Shown here piece by piece: positions 37,813 to 45,922 of a stretch of 64,000 nucleotides of DNA. The number at the start of each line of letters is the position of its first letter. Positions within the stretch are counted from its first letter, which is position 1. Origin of the DNA: Lutibacter profundi (GTDB lineage: Bacteria; Bacteroidota; Bacteroidia; Flavobacteriales; Flavobacteriaceae); NCBI RefSeq assembly GCF_001543325.1, contig NZ_CP013355.1, positions 806,001-870,000 on the forward strand, written 5' to 3'. A program made the position numbers and the translations under genes. The notes below the pieces were generated by a model, which saw only the letters and a list, made by a program, of their open reading frames with translations, did no database searches and had not been told where the DNA came from.

Positions 37813-38132
37813 ACGCTTACAGAATTATGTGGTTATTTGTATTTTTTGACTTACCTACTGAAACAAAAAAAGACAGAAGAAATGCACAACAATTTAGAAA
37901 AAATTTACTAAAAGATGGTTTTACTATGATGCAATATTCTGTTTATAATAGGCATTGTGCCAGTAGTGAAAGTGCTGATGTACACGAGAAAAGAATTCAC
38001 ATGTTGCTTCCACCTCTAGGCAAAGTTAGTATTCTTAGGATAACCGATAAACAATTTGGTAATATTTTAAATTTTTGGGGGAAGTTTGAAGTTCCAAAAG
38101 AACCACAACCGCAGCAATTAGAATTATTTTAA
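37803..38132 (+). CDS. cas2: CRISPR protein Cas2
   Basis: The 109-residue Cas2 has the ferredoxin-like strand IMWLFVFFDLPTETKKDRR with the conserved aspartate, followed by FRKNLLKDGFTMMQYSVYNR and a C-terminal strand ending QQLELF. It bridges the Cas1 dimers in spacer integration. The start overlaps the last 10 bases of cas1, so the two are translationally coupled. The gene ends just before a bidirectional terminator. Confidence 0.96.
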   Translation: MELNAYRIMWLFVFFDLPTETKKDRRNAQQFRKNLLKDGFTMMQYSVYNRHCASSESADVHEKRIHMLLPPLGKVSILRITDKQFGNILNFWGKFEVPKEPQPQQLELF

Positions 38133-38138
38133 AACCAA

Positions 38139-38186
38139 AAAATGCTCCAATATTGCCTTAAAAGTACAATAAAGGAGCATTTTAAA
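38139..38186. terminator. Bidirectional terminator between cas2 and the CRISPR array
   Basis: AAAATGCTCC (38139-38148) pairs with GGAGCATTTT (38174-38183), with further inner pairing of TATTG and CAATA. The T run is four long on the plus strand and six on the minus strand, so it can stop both cas1-cas2 transcription and leftward transcription of the array. Confidence 0.75.
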
Positions 38187-38237
38187 TTACGATATTTTCA
38201 ATTAATCTTTTGAGTACCAGAAGCTAACAGCGCAACT

Positions 38238-39521
38238 AATATCGTTTTCTCTAATCTTTAATCAAACCACAACATATAATTTAAATAATTCTTTTGTAAT
38301 ATAATATCGTTTTCTCTAATCTTTAATCAAACCACAACTCATATAGTCCTTCGCATAAAGTTTCTGCTAATATCGTTTTCTCTAATCTTTAATCAAACCA
38401 CAACATTAAGCCAATCGCATATTGTTTTTGGTTAATATCGTTTTCTCTAATCTTTAATCAAACCACAACATTGTTCTAATAATGACTTAGTTAGTTTAAA
38501 ATATCGTTTTCTCTAATCTTTAATCAAACCACAACAAGATTACCCTAGTTATGTAGGTGCTAGAAAATATCGTTTTCTCTAATCTTTAATCAAACCACAA
38601 CTAATTGCTGAATATCTTTTTTACTCGCTAAATATCGTTTTCTCTAATCTTTAATCAAACCACAACACTGCTGTGGTGTAGCAGCAATAACAGGATAATA
38701 TCGTTTTCTCTAATCTTTAATCAAACCACAACACGTAAATAATCTATTTCTTTTTTTGCAAAAATATCGTTTTCTCTAATCTTTAATCAAACCACAACAA
38801 CTGTAATATTTACGGTTATGTTACCTAAAATATCGTTTTCTCTAATCTTTAATCAAACCACAACGAACTCTTTAAACTCTTTAAGAAATTTTTTAATATC
38901 GTTTTCTCTAATCTTTAATCAAACCACAACAGTTTGAAAACATTACTACAACATCCGATAATATCGTTTTCTCTAATCTTTAATCAAACCACAACAAATT
39001 GATATAACAACAGGAAAAACAAAATAATATCGTTTTCTCTAATCTTTAATCAAACCACAACTTGATAAACGAGGGTAGTCTTTAACCATATAATATCGTT
39101 TTCTCTAATCTTTAATCAAACCACAACTTATGCTTGAGTCTTTACGAGCCACCAAGGAATATCGTTTTCTCTAATCTTTAATCAAACCACAACACGATGG
39201 AATAGGGGCTATTCATTTACAAGAATATCGTTTTCTCTAATCTTTAATCAAACCACAACATTTACCTCTATATATCCTTCACTTTTTGAATATCGTTTTC
39301 TCTAATCTTTAATCAAACCACAACAATCTCATCTTTCCATTTTTCTAAAGTTTAATATCGTTTTCTCTAATCTTTAATCAAACCACAACATTAGCATCCT
39401 TAATTACTACACAACCTGAAATATCGTTTTCTCTAATCTTTAATCAAACCACAACATAGGCTGCCCATATTGCCGTTGCGAAATCAATATCGTTTTCTCT
39501 AATCTTTAATCAAACCACAAC
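38238..39521 (-). CRISPR. Type II-C CRISPR array, 20 repeats and 19 spacers
   Basis: Twenty identical 36-bp repeats start at 38238, 38303, 38369, 38434, 38500, 38566, 38631, 38697, 38763, 38829, 38895, 38960, 39026, 39092, 39158, 39224, 39289, 39354, 39420 and 39486. On the plus strand each repeat begins AATATCG and ends ACCACAAC. Spacers are 29-30 nt and all different; none visibly matches this window. The tracrRNA anti-repeat at 45130-45153 pairs with the minus-strand repeat (GTTGTGG at its 5' end), so crRNAs read from right to left, and the strand is given as minus on that basis. The absence of any mutated repeat suggests the array is still active or recent. Confidence 0.98.
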
Positions 39522-39578
39522 AAAACCTCGCTTTGCTCGGTTTTGTTATAGATTAATTATTTAAAAGAGTTTTAATTT
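39522..39578. other. Array flank, candidate leader with small hairpin
   Basis: Between the last repeat and the first tandem-repeat unit are 57 bp, AT-rich apart from AAAACC (39522) and GGTTTT (39539-39544), which can pair around an 11-base loop. Given minus-strand crRNA transcription, this side would be the leader. No full TAnnTTTG box was found. Confidence 0.35.
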
Positions 39579-41137
39579 GTCATTCCGACAAAGGAGGAAT
39601 CCCATTAAAACTTAGCATTATGTGATACCTCGCCTACTCGGTATGACAAAACAAACCCAAAAGCTCTATATTTTTACTTACATATTAAACCATAAAAATT
39701 AATTTAAACAGATTACAATACCTCAACTACTTGGCTAACAAAATAAACTGTTAAAATAACCAACCTTTTATATTGTCATTCCGACAAAGGAGGAATCGCA
39801 TTAAAACTTAGCATTATGTGATACCTCGCCTACTCGGTATGACAGAAGAAGCTATAAACTCCTTTTTTTACTCCACATATCAAACATGAAATTAATTTAA
39901 ATAAATTACAATACCTCAACTATTTGGCTAACAAAATAAACTGTTAAAATAACCAACCTTTTATATTGTCATTCCGACAAAGGAGAAATCTCATTAAAAC
40001 ATTTAATTTATATCAATGAACTTAAAACTTGTCATTCCGACAAAGGAGGAATCCCATTAAAACTTAGCATTTTGTGATACCTCGCCTACTCGGTATGACA
40101 AAACAAACCCAAAAGCTCTTTACTTTTACTCACATATTAAACCATAAAAATTAATTTAAACAGAATACAATACCTCAACTATTTGACTAACAAAATAAAC
40201 TGTTAAAATAACCAACCTTTTATATTGTCATTCCGACAAAGGAGGAATCCCATTAAAACTTAGTATTATGTGATACCTCGCCTACTCGGTATGACAGAAG
40301 AAGCTATAAACTCCTTTTTTTACTCCACATATCAAACATGAAATTAATTTAAATAAATTACAATACCTCAACTATTTGGCTAACAAAATAAACTGTTAAA
40401 ATAACCAACCTTTTATATTGTCATTCCGACAAAGGAGAAATCTCATTAAAACATTTAATTTATATCAATGAACTTAAAACTTGTCATTCCGACAAAGGAG
40501 GAATCCCATTAAAACTTAGCATTATGTGATACCTCGCCTACTCGGTATGACAGAAGAAGCTATAAACTCCTTTTTTTACTCCACATATCGAACATAAAAT
40601 TAATATAAATTGAATACAATACCTCAACTACTTGGCTAACAAAATAAACTATTGAAATAACCAACCTTTTATATTGTCATTCCGACAAAGGAGGAATCCC
40701 ATTAAAACTTAGCATTATGTAATACCTCGCCTACTCGGTATGACAAAACAAACCCAAAAGTTCTTTACTTTTACTTTCAAATAAACCATAAAAATTAATA
40801 TAAATTGAATACAATACCTCAACTACTTGGCTAACAAAATAAACTATTGAAATAACCAACCTTTTATATTGTCATTCCAACAAAGGAGAAATCGCATTAA
40901 AACTTAGCATTATGTGATACCTTGCCTACTCGGTATGACAAAACAAACCCAAAAGCTATTTACTTTTACTCACATATTAAACCTTAAAAATTAATTTAAA
41001 TAGATTACAATACCTCAACTACTTGGCTAACAAAATAAACTATTGAAATAACCAACCTTTTATATTGTCATTCCAACAAAGGAGGAATCCCATTAAAACT
41101 TAGCATTATGTGATACCTCGCCTACTCGGTATCACAG
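39578..41137. repeat. Nested tandem array of REP-doublet (REPIN-like) units
   Basis: Ten copies of GTCATTCC(G/A)ACAAAGGA start at 39579, 39775, 39968, 40031, 40227, 40420, 40483, 40676, 40871 and 41067, at steps of 193-196 bp, with two shortened 63-bp units at 39968 and 40420. The blocks 39579-40030 and 40031-40482 are near-identical 452-bp duplicates. Each full unit holds a roughly 70-bp element: hairpin 1 (ATTCC...GGAAT), a 20-base spacer and hairpin 2 (ATACC...GGTAT), ending TATGACA, with outer arms TGTCAT/ATGACA. A linker of about 125 bp comes in two subtypes (ACAAAACAAACCCAAAAG or ACAGAAGAAGCTATAAAC). There is no ORF of note and no spacer-like variation, so this is not a second CRISPR array. 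Confidence 0.9.
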
Positions 41138-41205
41138 ACAAAACATTTGAATAACAACCCAATATTTCAAAGAACTTATTACTTCTAATTTTACAATTTC
41201 AATTC

Positions 41206-41523
41206 TTATTCAAAAAGATAATTTAATGACTTAAACGTTGGATTAAACGCTCTAATCAAATTTAACTTTTTTTCTCTACGCCATCCTTTCAATTCCTTTT
41301 CACGTGCAATGGCTTGCTGCACCCAACCAAATTTCTGATAATATACCAAATATTTTAAATTGTATTTGGCAGCAAACGTTTTTTTAGTACTTTCTGTATT
41401 TTTAATATGCTCTTGTAAGCGTCTATTCAAATTATTGGTTACACCTATATAAAAGGTAGTACGGTATGTGTTTGTAATAATGTACACATAAAAAGAATAA
41501 ATGCCTTCTGTAAATTCTATCAT
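41206..41523 (-). CDS. Small GIY-YIG nuclease bracketed by REP hairpins
   Basis: The 105-residue protein is a stand-alone GIY-YIG domain of the UPF0213/YhbQ type: FYVYIITNTYRTTFYIGVTN (YVY...YIG core), catalytic Arg in NNLNRRLQEH, Glu in IAREKELKGWRREKK and the NP of RAFNPTF. Homologues nick or cut DNA, but most single-domain members are uncharacterised. On its strand it is preceded by the half-REP at 41573-41550 (TGTCATTCCGAC...) and followed by the inverted end of the last tandem REPIN (...TTGGAATGACA at 41066). It lies between the CRISPR array and cas9 but is not a known Cas protein. Confidence 0.9.
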   Translation of the reverse strand: MIEFTEGIYSFYVYIITNTYRTTFYIGVTNNLNRRLQEHIKNTESTKKTFAAKYNLKYLVYYQKFGWVQQAIAREKELKGWRREKKLNLIRAFNPTFKSLNYLFE

Positions 41524-41549
41524 TTGTATTTAATTATAATAGTATGCGA

Positions 41550-41573
41550 TTCCTCCTTTGTCGGAATGACACG
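41550..41573 (-). repeat. Half REP element upstream of the GIY-YIG gene
   Basis: The minus strand reads TGTCATTCCGAC followed by AAAGGAGGAATC, identical to hairpin 1 of the tandem units. It lies between cas9's stop and the GIY-YIG start and is inverted relative to the tandem copies, giving the gene terminal inverted repeats. Its hairpin could also help end the cas9 transcript. Confidence 0.8.
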
Positions 41574-41585
41574 TTTTATTGAAAA

Positions 41586-44500
41586 TTATACTTTTTCTAT
41601 TTTACCAGAAACTGAAACTTTAATTTTTATTGGGTTAAATGTTTTCCAGCCTGTTTTACCCTCTCCAAAACCTTTAATGTACTGATATGCTTTTCCTAAT
41701 TCACCATTTAAATTACTCTCAATATGCTTCCTAAAATAATAATCTCCAGAAGTAAATTTCTGAACTCTATATAAATGCTCTTTCAACAAAGTAAACTTGG
41801 GATGTTCCCAATTAATTTCATCGTCTTTTAAACCCAACAAAAACATATCATTTATTTGTAAAGTAGTAACTATTTCTTTTCCATTTTCGGGTAATTGAAA
41901 AACAGCTTGCTTCTGTTTTTTACGCTCAACTGCTGTCCAAAATGTTACTACTTTCTCTTTCAAGTTATCATCAAAATCTTTATAAATTAACACATGATGA
42001 TTACTGCGAGGATTTACATGTTGGTTCACTGTACTTTTTAACTGTTCAGCTCCTCCAATATTTTCTCTTAGCCTTATCTTTTTAATTGGCACAGGATTTC
42101 CATTTTTATTTGGTAGAAAAATTTGAGGCTGTTTATTTCCATTTTCATCTGTATTATAAAATGTACCCTCTGGTATTTTTCCTTTTACAAAACCACCTAA
42201 TTTATTAACTTGTTTTAAAATAAGTAATCGAATAGTTTCATCTACTACCTTATTAATATGTTTATGCGTAGACAAACTTTCAATTGGTTTACGCACATGA
42301 TATGCTTCTATACCATCTGGTGCAGTTCTTTTTCCAAACACAGTTTCTTTATGTAGCTGCCCTCTTGCAGCTACTCCTATATTTTTATAGACAACACCAT
42401 TTTTCTTTGTTTTGTGTGTTCTTACTGTTAAAATAGTGTTCAATTTTTTATGAGATACTAATATCTGTTCTACAGATTTTTCTGCATCTTGCCTAAAAAA
42501 TTGCCAAGGCATTGGAAAATCTTTAAATTCATAATCTTTTTGATACCTATTTCTTTTACTTAATTCTTGTAAATGACTTCTTGTAGAACACGCCATAACC
42601 AAAGCGTCTATAGCATGATGCCGATGGTCATCTCTTGTTTTAGTATCATCATCTTTATTTAAAATAGTGTTTAAACCCCACTTATGCCGCAATGTTGCGG
42701 TCATTTGTCCTGGTGCTACTTGCACATTATTACAGATTTTAGATAAATAATTTTTTGCTTCTTTACTTATATAACGAGTATCGTTTAATTGACGACTTAT
42801 AAAATCTTCGTCATGTTTTTTCTTTACAAACTGTTTAAACTTTTGATAAGCATTTGGATAATTAGGTTTATTTTTAAAACAACTTAAGGCTTGTATTTTT
42901 ATTTCTTCCCATTTTTGTTCTCCTTGTTCACTATAAAACTCATAAGGAGTTTTATTTCCTTTAGCTCTATTTTCGTCAGCAAAACAAAGTGTTTTGTTCA
43001 TAAAGCTATCATTTAAAGATCTGCTCCAAGGGAAAATATGTTCTATTTGAACTTCTCCACTAAAAAGCTCATTCACTTCAATATTTTTACCAGTAAACGG
43101 ACATCTTTTATCACATTCTTCCCATAGTTTGTATTTTAAAATGGTGATATGGTTTATTCGCTGCCCTAGATTTTCTAATTCTATTTTAATTCTATCATTT
43201 TCTTTTTCTAATCTTAGTTGCTCTCTTCTTGTATCATAACGTTTAGACTTTGAAGCCTTCAAATCTCGTGCTAGTTCTACCTTTATTTCATCAAATTTTC
43301 CGTACGTATCAATAATTTCATTTACTAATTTTCTAATTTCAAATAGAGCGGTAATTACAACAGGGTTTTTAATACTTTGTATTTCTTTATCTGCTTCCGA
43401 ATTTATAGGCAATTTTTTTAATAATTCAGTAGTCTCAATAGCGCTACTATGGTGATATAATTTTAATAATTGTTTATCTGAAACATCAAACTCATATTTA
43501 AGCATTTGTTTTAGCGGCTCAATATAACCCCCTTTAAAATTAGACCGTACAACACTTGGAACATTATCTAAAATAAATTGTTCATTCTCTATCCATTTAT
43601 CAGCTAGTGCATTTTTAACACCTCCAAGTCCTACAGCAACATCATACATAAAACCTAGCTTTAGAAAAGGTAAAATATTATGAATTGCTTTTCTACTCAA
43701 ATTAGAATAGCCTTCTTTTAAATTAAATTTTGAAATTTTAACAGCTTTCTCTTCATTAAATCCCCAATACTTTATTGCGTATTGTTTTAACTTATCTCTA
43801 TCGTCAAAAAATGATAACACATGCCAAATATCTTCCTGTTCTTTATCTGAAAAATCAAACCATTTTTTACCGAAGAATTTCTTGTTAGATAAATTACTAA
43901 TGGTATAAGAGCCAACTATTTTATCGTCATTTTTATAATTAAACTGATAATAACCATCCGATTTATTAATAACTTTTCTAATTTCTTTAAAACTAACTTT
44001 TTCTTTAGATAGTAATAATTCAACCATTTTCCCTCTATCTTCACTAGTAACTTTTTCATTACAATCTACTGTATTTACCCATTGATAAATTCTAAATAAC
44101 TCAAATGGAATGGTGTTAATTTGACATTTTGTTTTTTTAGGTTCAAAAGAACAATAGCCTACTAAATGCTTTTGTGAACGTAATGGCCTTTGATGAAATA
44201 AAATACCATCTTCCTTATAACCATCTTTTTTACGCCCTCCCAAAACAGTTTTTAATTCATTTGAAAGTTCTGAATAAAATTGTTTTTGATATTCCCAAAT
44301 AGTTTCAAACTCGTAAATATACATTTGTCTTGTTGTATATCTATTTCTAATGCGTTCTTTATGTCCAGAATAAGGTTTATTTTGTTTTGGGTATATAGTA
44401 TGTAAATAAGAGCCAAGAGTTTTAGTGTTTTTAATGCTCTCTAGTGTTTCTGAAATACCAATTTTACCTGTTTTGGTATCTCCTTTAAAAATCACACTTT

Positions 44501-44972
44501 TTTCAATATTATCTACTCCTGCACTCCTACTGTTACTTTGAAAGCCTCTACGTTGAATAAAATGATAGAATATTCTACCTAATTCTTCTAAAGAAATTTT
44601 TTCTTGGATTGCTTTTGAACGCAACTCATAGGGATTTAATTTAAACCATTCCTGTAATTGTTTATTTTTAAAAATTTGCGCTTCATTCCACTCTTTAACT
44701 AAAGTGTAGTTAATTGGGCAAAGCCCTTTTTTAGCAAGTTCTCGTAACAAGTAGCGTTTGCGTAGACGTCTTCTAAAAAACTGTCGTCTCGTTCCTCTAG
44801 CATCAGTTCTACTAGCGTTTTTTGAAGTTTCCCTACCTTCACCTTCACCAATATTTACAACACCTTCTGGGAAAATTCTACTTCCCATTCCAAGTATTTT
44901 TTCCTTTTTTTCATCAACCACAGCCCATCCAATAGAGTTGGTACCTAAATCTAATCCTAAAATTTTGGTCAT
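41586..44972 (-). CDS. cas9: CRISPR effector nuclease Cas9 (type II-C, compact)
   Basis: This 1128-residue Cas9 is intact: RuvC-I ILGLDLGTNSIGWAVV with Asp8, arginine-rich bridge helix (about 58-80, TRRQFFRRRLRKRYLLREL), REC lobe (about 85-555), RuvC-II IKVELARDLK with Glu566, HNH domain with CDKRCPFTG and QIEHIFPWSRS (His645) and NRAKGN (about 668-673), RuvC-III DDHRHHAIDALVMA (His786, Asp789) and a PAM-interacting C-terminus. It is much shorter than the roughly 1400-1500-residue Cas9s I recall from many flavobacteria, with the saving mainly in REC. It faces the array from the far side of the REPIN block and is divergent from its tracrRNA. Confidence 0.97.
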   Translation of the reverse strand: MTKILGLDLGTNSIGWAVVDEKKEKILGMGSRIFPEGVVNIGEGEGRETSKNASRTDARGTRRQFFRRRLRKRYLLRELAKKGLCPINYTLVKEWNEAQIFKNKQLQEWFKLNPYELRSKAIQEKISLEELGRIFYHFIQRRGFQSNSRSAGVDNIEKSVIFKGDTKTGKIGISETLESIKNTKTLGSYLHTIYPKQNKPYSGHKERIRNRYTTRQMYIYEFETIWEYQKQFYSELSNELKTVLGGRKKDGYKEDGILFHQRPLRSQKHLVGYCSFEPKKTKCQINTIPFELFRIYQWVNTVDCNEKVTSEDRGKMVELLLSKEKVSFKEIRKVINKSDGYYQFNYKNDDKIVGSYTISNLSNKKFFGKKWFDFSDKEQEDIWHVLSFFDDRDKLKQYAIKYWGFNEEKAVKISKFNLKEGYSNLSRKAIHNILPFLKLGFMYDVAVGLGGVKNALADKWIENEQFILDNVPSVVRSNFKGGYIEPLKQMLKYEFDVSDKQLLKLYHHSSAIETTELLKKLPINSEADKEIQSIKNPVVITALFEIRKLVNEIIDTYGKFDEIKVELARDLKASKSKRYDTRREQLRLEKENDRIKIELENLGQRINHITILKYKLWEECDKRCPFTGKNIEVNELFSGEVQIEHIFPWSRSLNDSFMNKTLCFADENRAKGNKTPYEFYSEQGEQKWEEIKIQALSCFKNKPNYPNAYQKFKQFVKKKHDEDFISRQLNDTRYISKEAKNYLSKICNNVQVAPGQMTATLRHKWGLNTILNKDDDTKTRDDHRHHAIDALVMACSTRSHLQELSKRNRYQKDYEFKDFPMPWQFFRQDAEKSVEQILVSHKKLNTILTVRTHKTKKNGVVYKNIGVAARGQLHKETVFGKRTAPDGIEAYHVRKPIESLSTHKHINKVVDETIRLLILKQVNKLGGFVKGKIPEGTFYNTDENGNKQPQIFLPNKNGNPVPIKKIRLRENIGGAEQLKSTVNQHVNPRSNHHVLIYKDFDDNLKEKVVTFWTAVERKKQKQAVFQLPENGKEIVTTLQINDMFLLGLKDDEINWEHPKFTLLKEHLYRVQKFTSGDYYFRKHIESNLNGELGKAYQYIKGFGEGKTGWKTFNPIKIKVSVSGKIEKV

Positions 44973-45104
44973 ATTATTTTTGTGTTAGCAATTTTTTAAA
45001 CAGAACTCTAAATTTAAACATTTTTAGAATAAGAAACCTTTTTATTAAATATTTAGAATGAATAAAAATTAAGGGCAAAAAATAAATGCTATCAAATTAT
45101 TTGC

Positions 45105-45112
45105 TATATTTG
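45105..45112 (+). promoter_or_regulatory. -7 box of the tracrRNA promoter
   Basis: TATATTTG is a perfect TAnnTTTG box. Transcription would begin about 6-8 bases later, near 45119, just before the anti-repeat. No clear -33 element was seen. Confidence 0.6.
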
Positions 45113-45118
45113 AGTTGT

Positions 45119-45220
45119 GAAAAAATTATTCTAATCTTTAATCTTATCACAATAAGGCTATATGCCGTAGATGTTAAAATCTTGAGTCCTGCGTACTTTC
45201 CGTAGGACTTACTTTTTATA
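45119..45220 (+). ncRNA. tracrRNA of the II-C system
   Basis: The anti-repeat TCTAATCTTTAATC (from 45131) followed by a 4-base mismatch and CACAA (to about 45153) pairs with the 5' half of the minus-strand CRISPR repeat (TTGTG, internal loop, GATTAAAGATTAGA). It is followed by ATAAGGCTATATGCC, a nexus-like hairpin (GGC/GCC), and by a terminator hairpin AGTCCTGCG/CGTAGGACT (45185-45209) with a T-rich tail. Size about 100 nt. It is transcribed away from cas9, from the -7 box at 45105. This arrangement is standard for II-C tracrRNAs; ends are predicted, not mapped. Confidence 0.9.
45185..45218 (+). terminator. tracrRNA terminator
   Basis: A 9-bp stem AGTCCTGCG/CGTAGGACT (one G-U pair) with loop TACTTTC is followed by TACTTTTTA. 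Confidence 0.8.
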
Positions 45221-45268
45221 TACTGTTTTAACAGGCAAAAATTACTATTATAAAATACTTTAATAACA

Positions 45269-45296
45269 TAAAAATTTACACCGGTGTATTTTTAAT
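45269..45296. terminator. Terminator-like palindrome after the YkgJ-type gene
   Basis: The palindrome ACACCGGTGT is flanked by AAAAATTT and ATTTTTAATTTT and could end the minus-strand YkgJ-type gene and back up the tracrRNA terminator. It is followed by two direct copies of TTCTAAGGTGTTT (near 45298 and 45320). Confidence 0.55.
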
Positions 45297-45348
45297 TTTC
45301 TAAGGTGTTTTTTAACAACTTCTAAGGTGTTTATTTAGAAGAGTTAAA

Positions 45349-45846
45349 CTACAACGGCAACTTCAGTTTTAATGCTTCAATAATATTGTATGTTGCTGGA
45401 CAAATTTCAATGTTTTTTAACGTTAAATCTGTAATTTGAATAAACTTTTTACGATTTGTATGTGGATATTCTCTACAAGCCTTTGGCCTAACATCATAAA
45501 TAGAACAAGTATTATCACTCAAATCTAAAAAAGTACAAGGTGCCGTTTTTAACACATAAAAATCATCACCATCTCTCTCTAAATACTGTGAAATAAAATT
45601 CACAACCTTCATTTTAAAATGCTTTGATATACGCTGAATATCCTTTTCTGTAAAAATTGGACTCGAAGTTTTACAACAGTTTCCACATGCTAAACAGTCT
45701 GTTTTATTAAACTCTTTATCATGTAAATCTTGCATTATCAAATCTAAACGCTTTGGTGTTCGTTTTTTTAATTTAGCAAAATACTTTTTGTTTTCTATGT
45801 GTTTTTCTTTTGCTAATTCAGGTAGTTCTTTTAAAAAATTATCCAT
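45349..45846 (-). CDS. YkgJ-family cysteine-cluster protein
   Basis: From ATG 45846 the product has 165 residues. It carries the YkgJ/UPF0153 cysteine pattern CLACGNCCK, then CTFLDLSDNTCSIYDVRPKA-C, and a late cysteine in NIEICPATYN, a likely metal (Zn or Fe-S) site. Function is unknown. The 8-codon longer reading would place its start inside the -7 box at 45851-45858, which is why I prefer 45846; even so, the box is so close that the mRNA may be leaderless. Confidence 0.88.
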   Translation of the reverse strand: MDNFLKELPELAKEKHIENKKYFAKLKKRTPKRLDLIMQDLHDKEFNKTDCLACGNCCKTSSPIFTEKDIQRISKHFKMKVVNFISQYLERDGDDFYVLKTAPCTFLDLSDNTCSIYDVRPKACREYPHTNRKKFIQITDLTLKNIEICPATYNIIEALKLKLPL

Positions 45847-45850
45847 AGCG

Positions 45851-45858
45851 CAAATATA
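45851..45858 (-). promoter_or_regulatory. -7 box immediately before the YkgJ-type gene
   Basis: The minus strand reads TATATTTG (TAnnTTTG). Its last base lies only 4 bp before the ATG, so the expected transcription start falls on or beside the start codon. Confidence 0.5.
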
Positions 45859-45922
45859 AGTAAGTTCCAAATGTAAATACTATTATAATTATTATTAAAT
45901 TAGCTACTTAAAAAACTTTTTT

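Noticed and set aside
38192-38218. Degenerate end repeat left of the CRISPR array
   Set aside because: ATATTTTC and TAATCTTT resemble parts of the repeat, but a 36+30 bp register does not fit and the match could be chance in AT-rich DNA.
38238-39521. Self-targeting spacers
   Set aside because: I saw no spacer matching another part of this window; the rest of the genome cannot be checked here.
39578-41137. Tandem repeats as a second CRISPR array
   Set aside because: Units are 193-196 bp, the linkers are themselves conserved and no unique spacers occur.
41206-41523. GIY-YIG protein as a Cas component
   Set aside because: No known CRISPR type uses a stand-alone UPF0213-like nuclease, and the bracketing repeats explain its position better.
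44758-44988. Plus-strand 76-codon ORF over the cas9 start
   Set aside because: It is a shadow of the arginine-rich bridge helix and RuvC-I coding region on the other strand.
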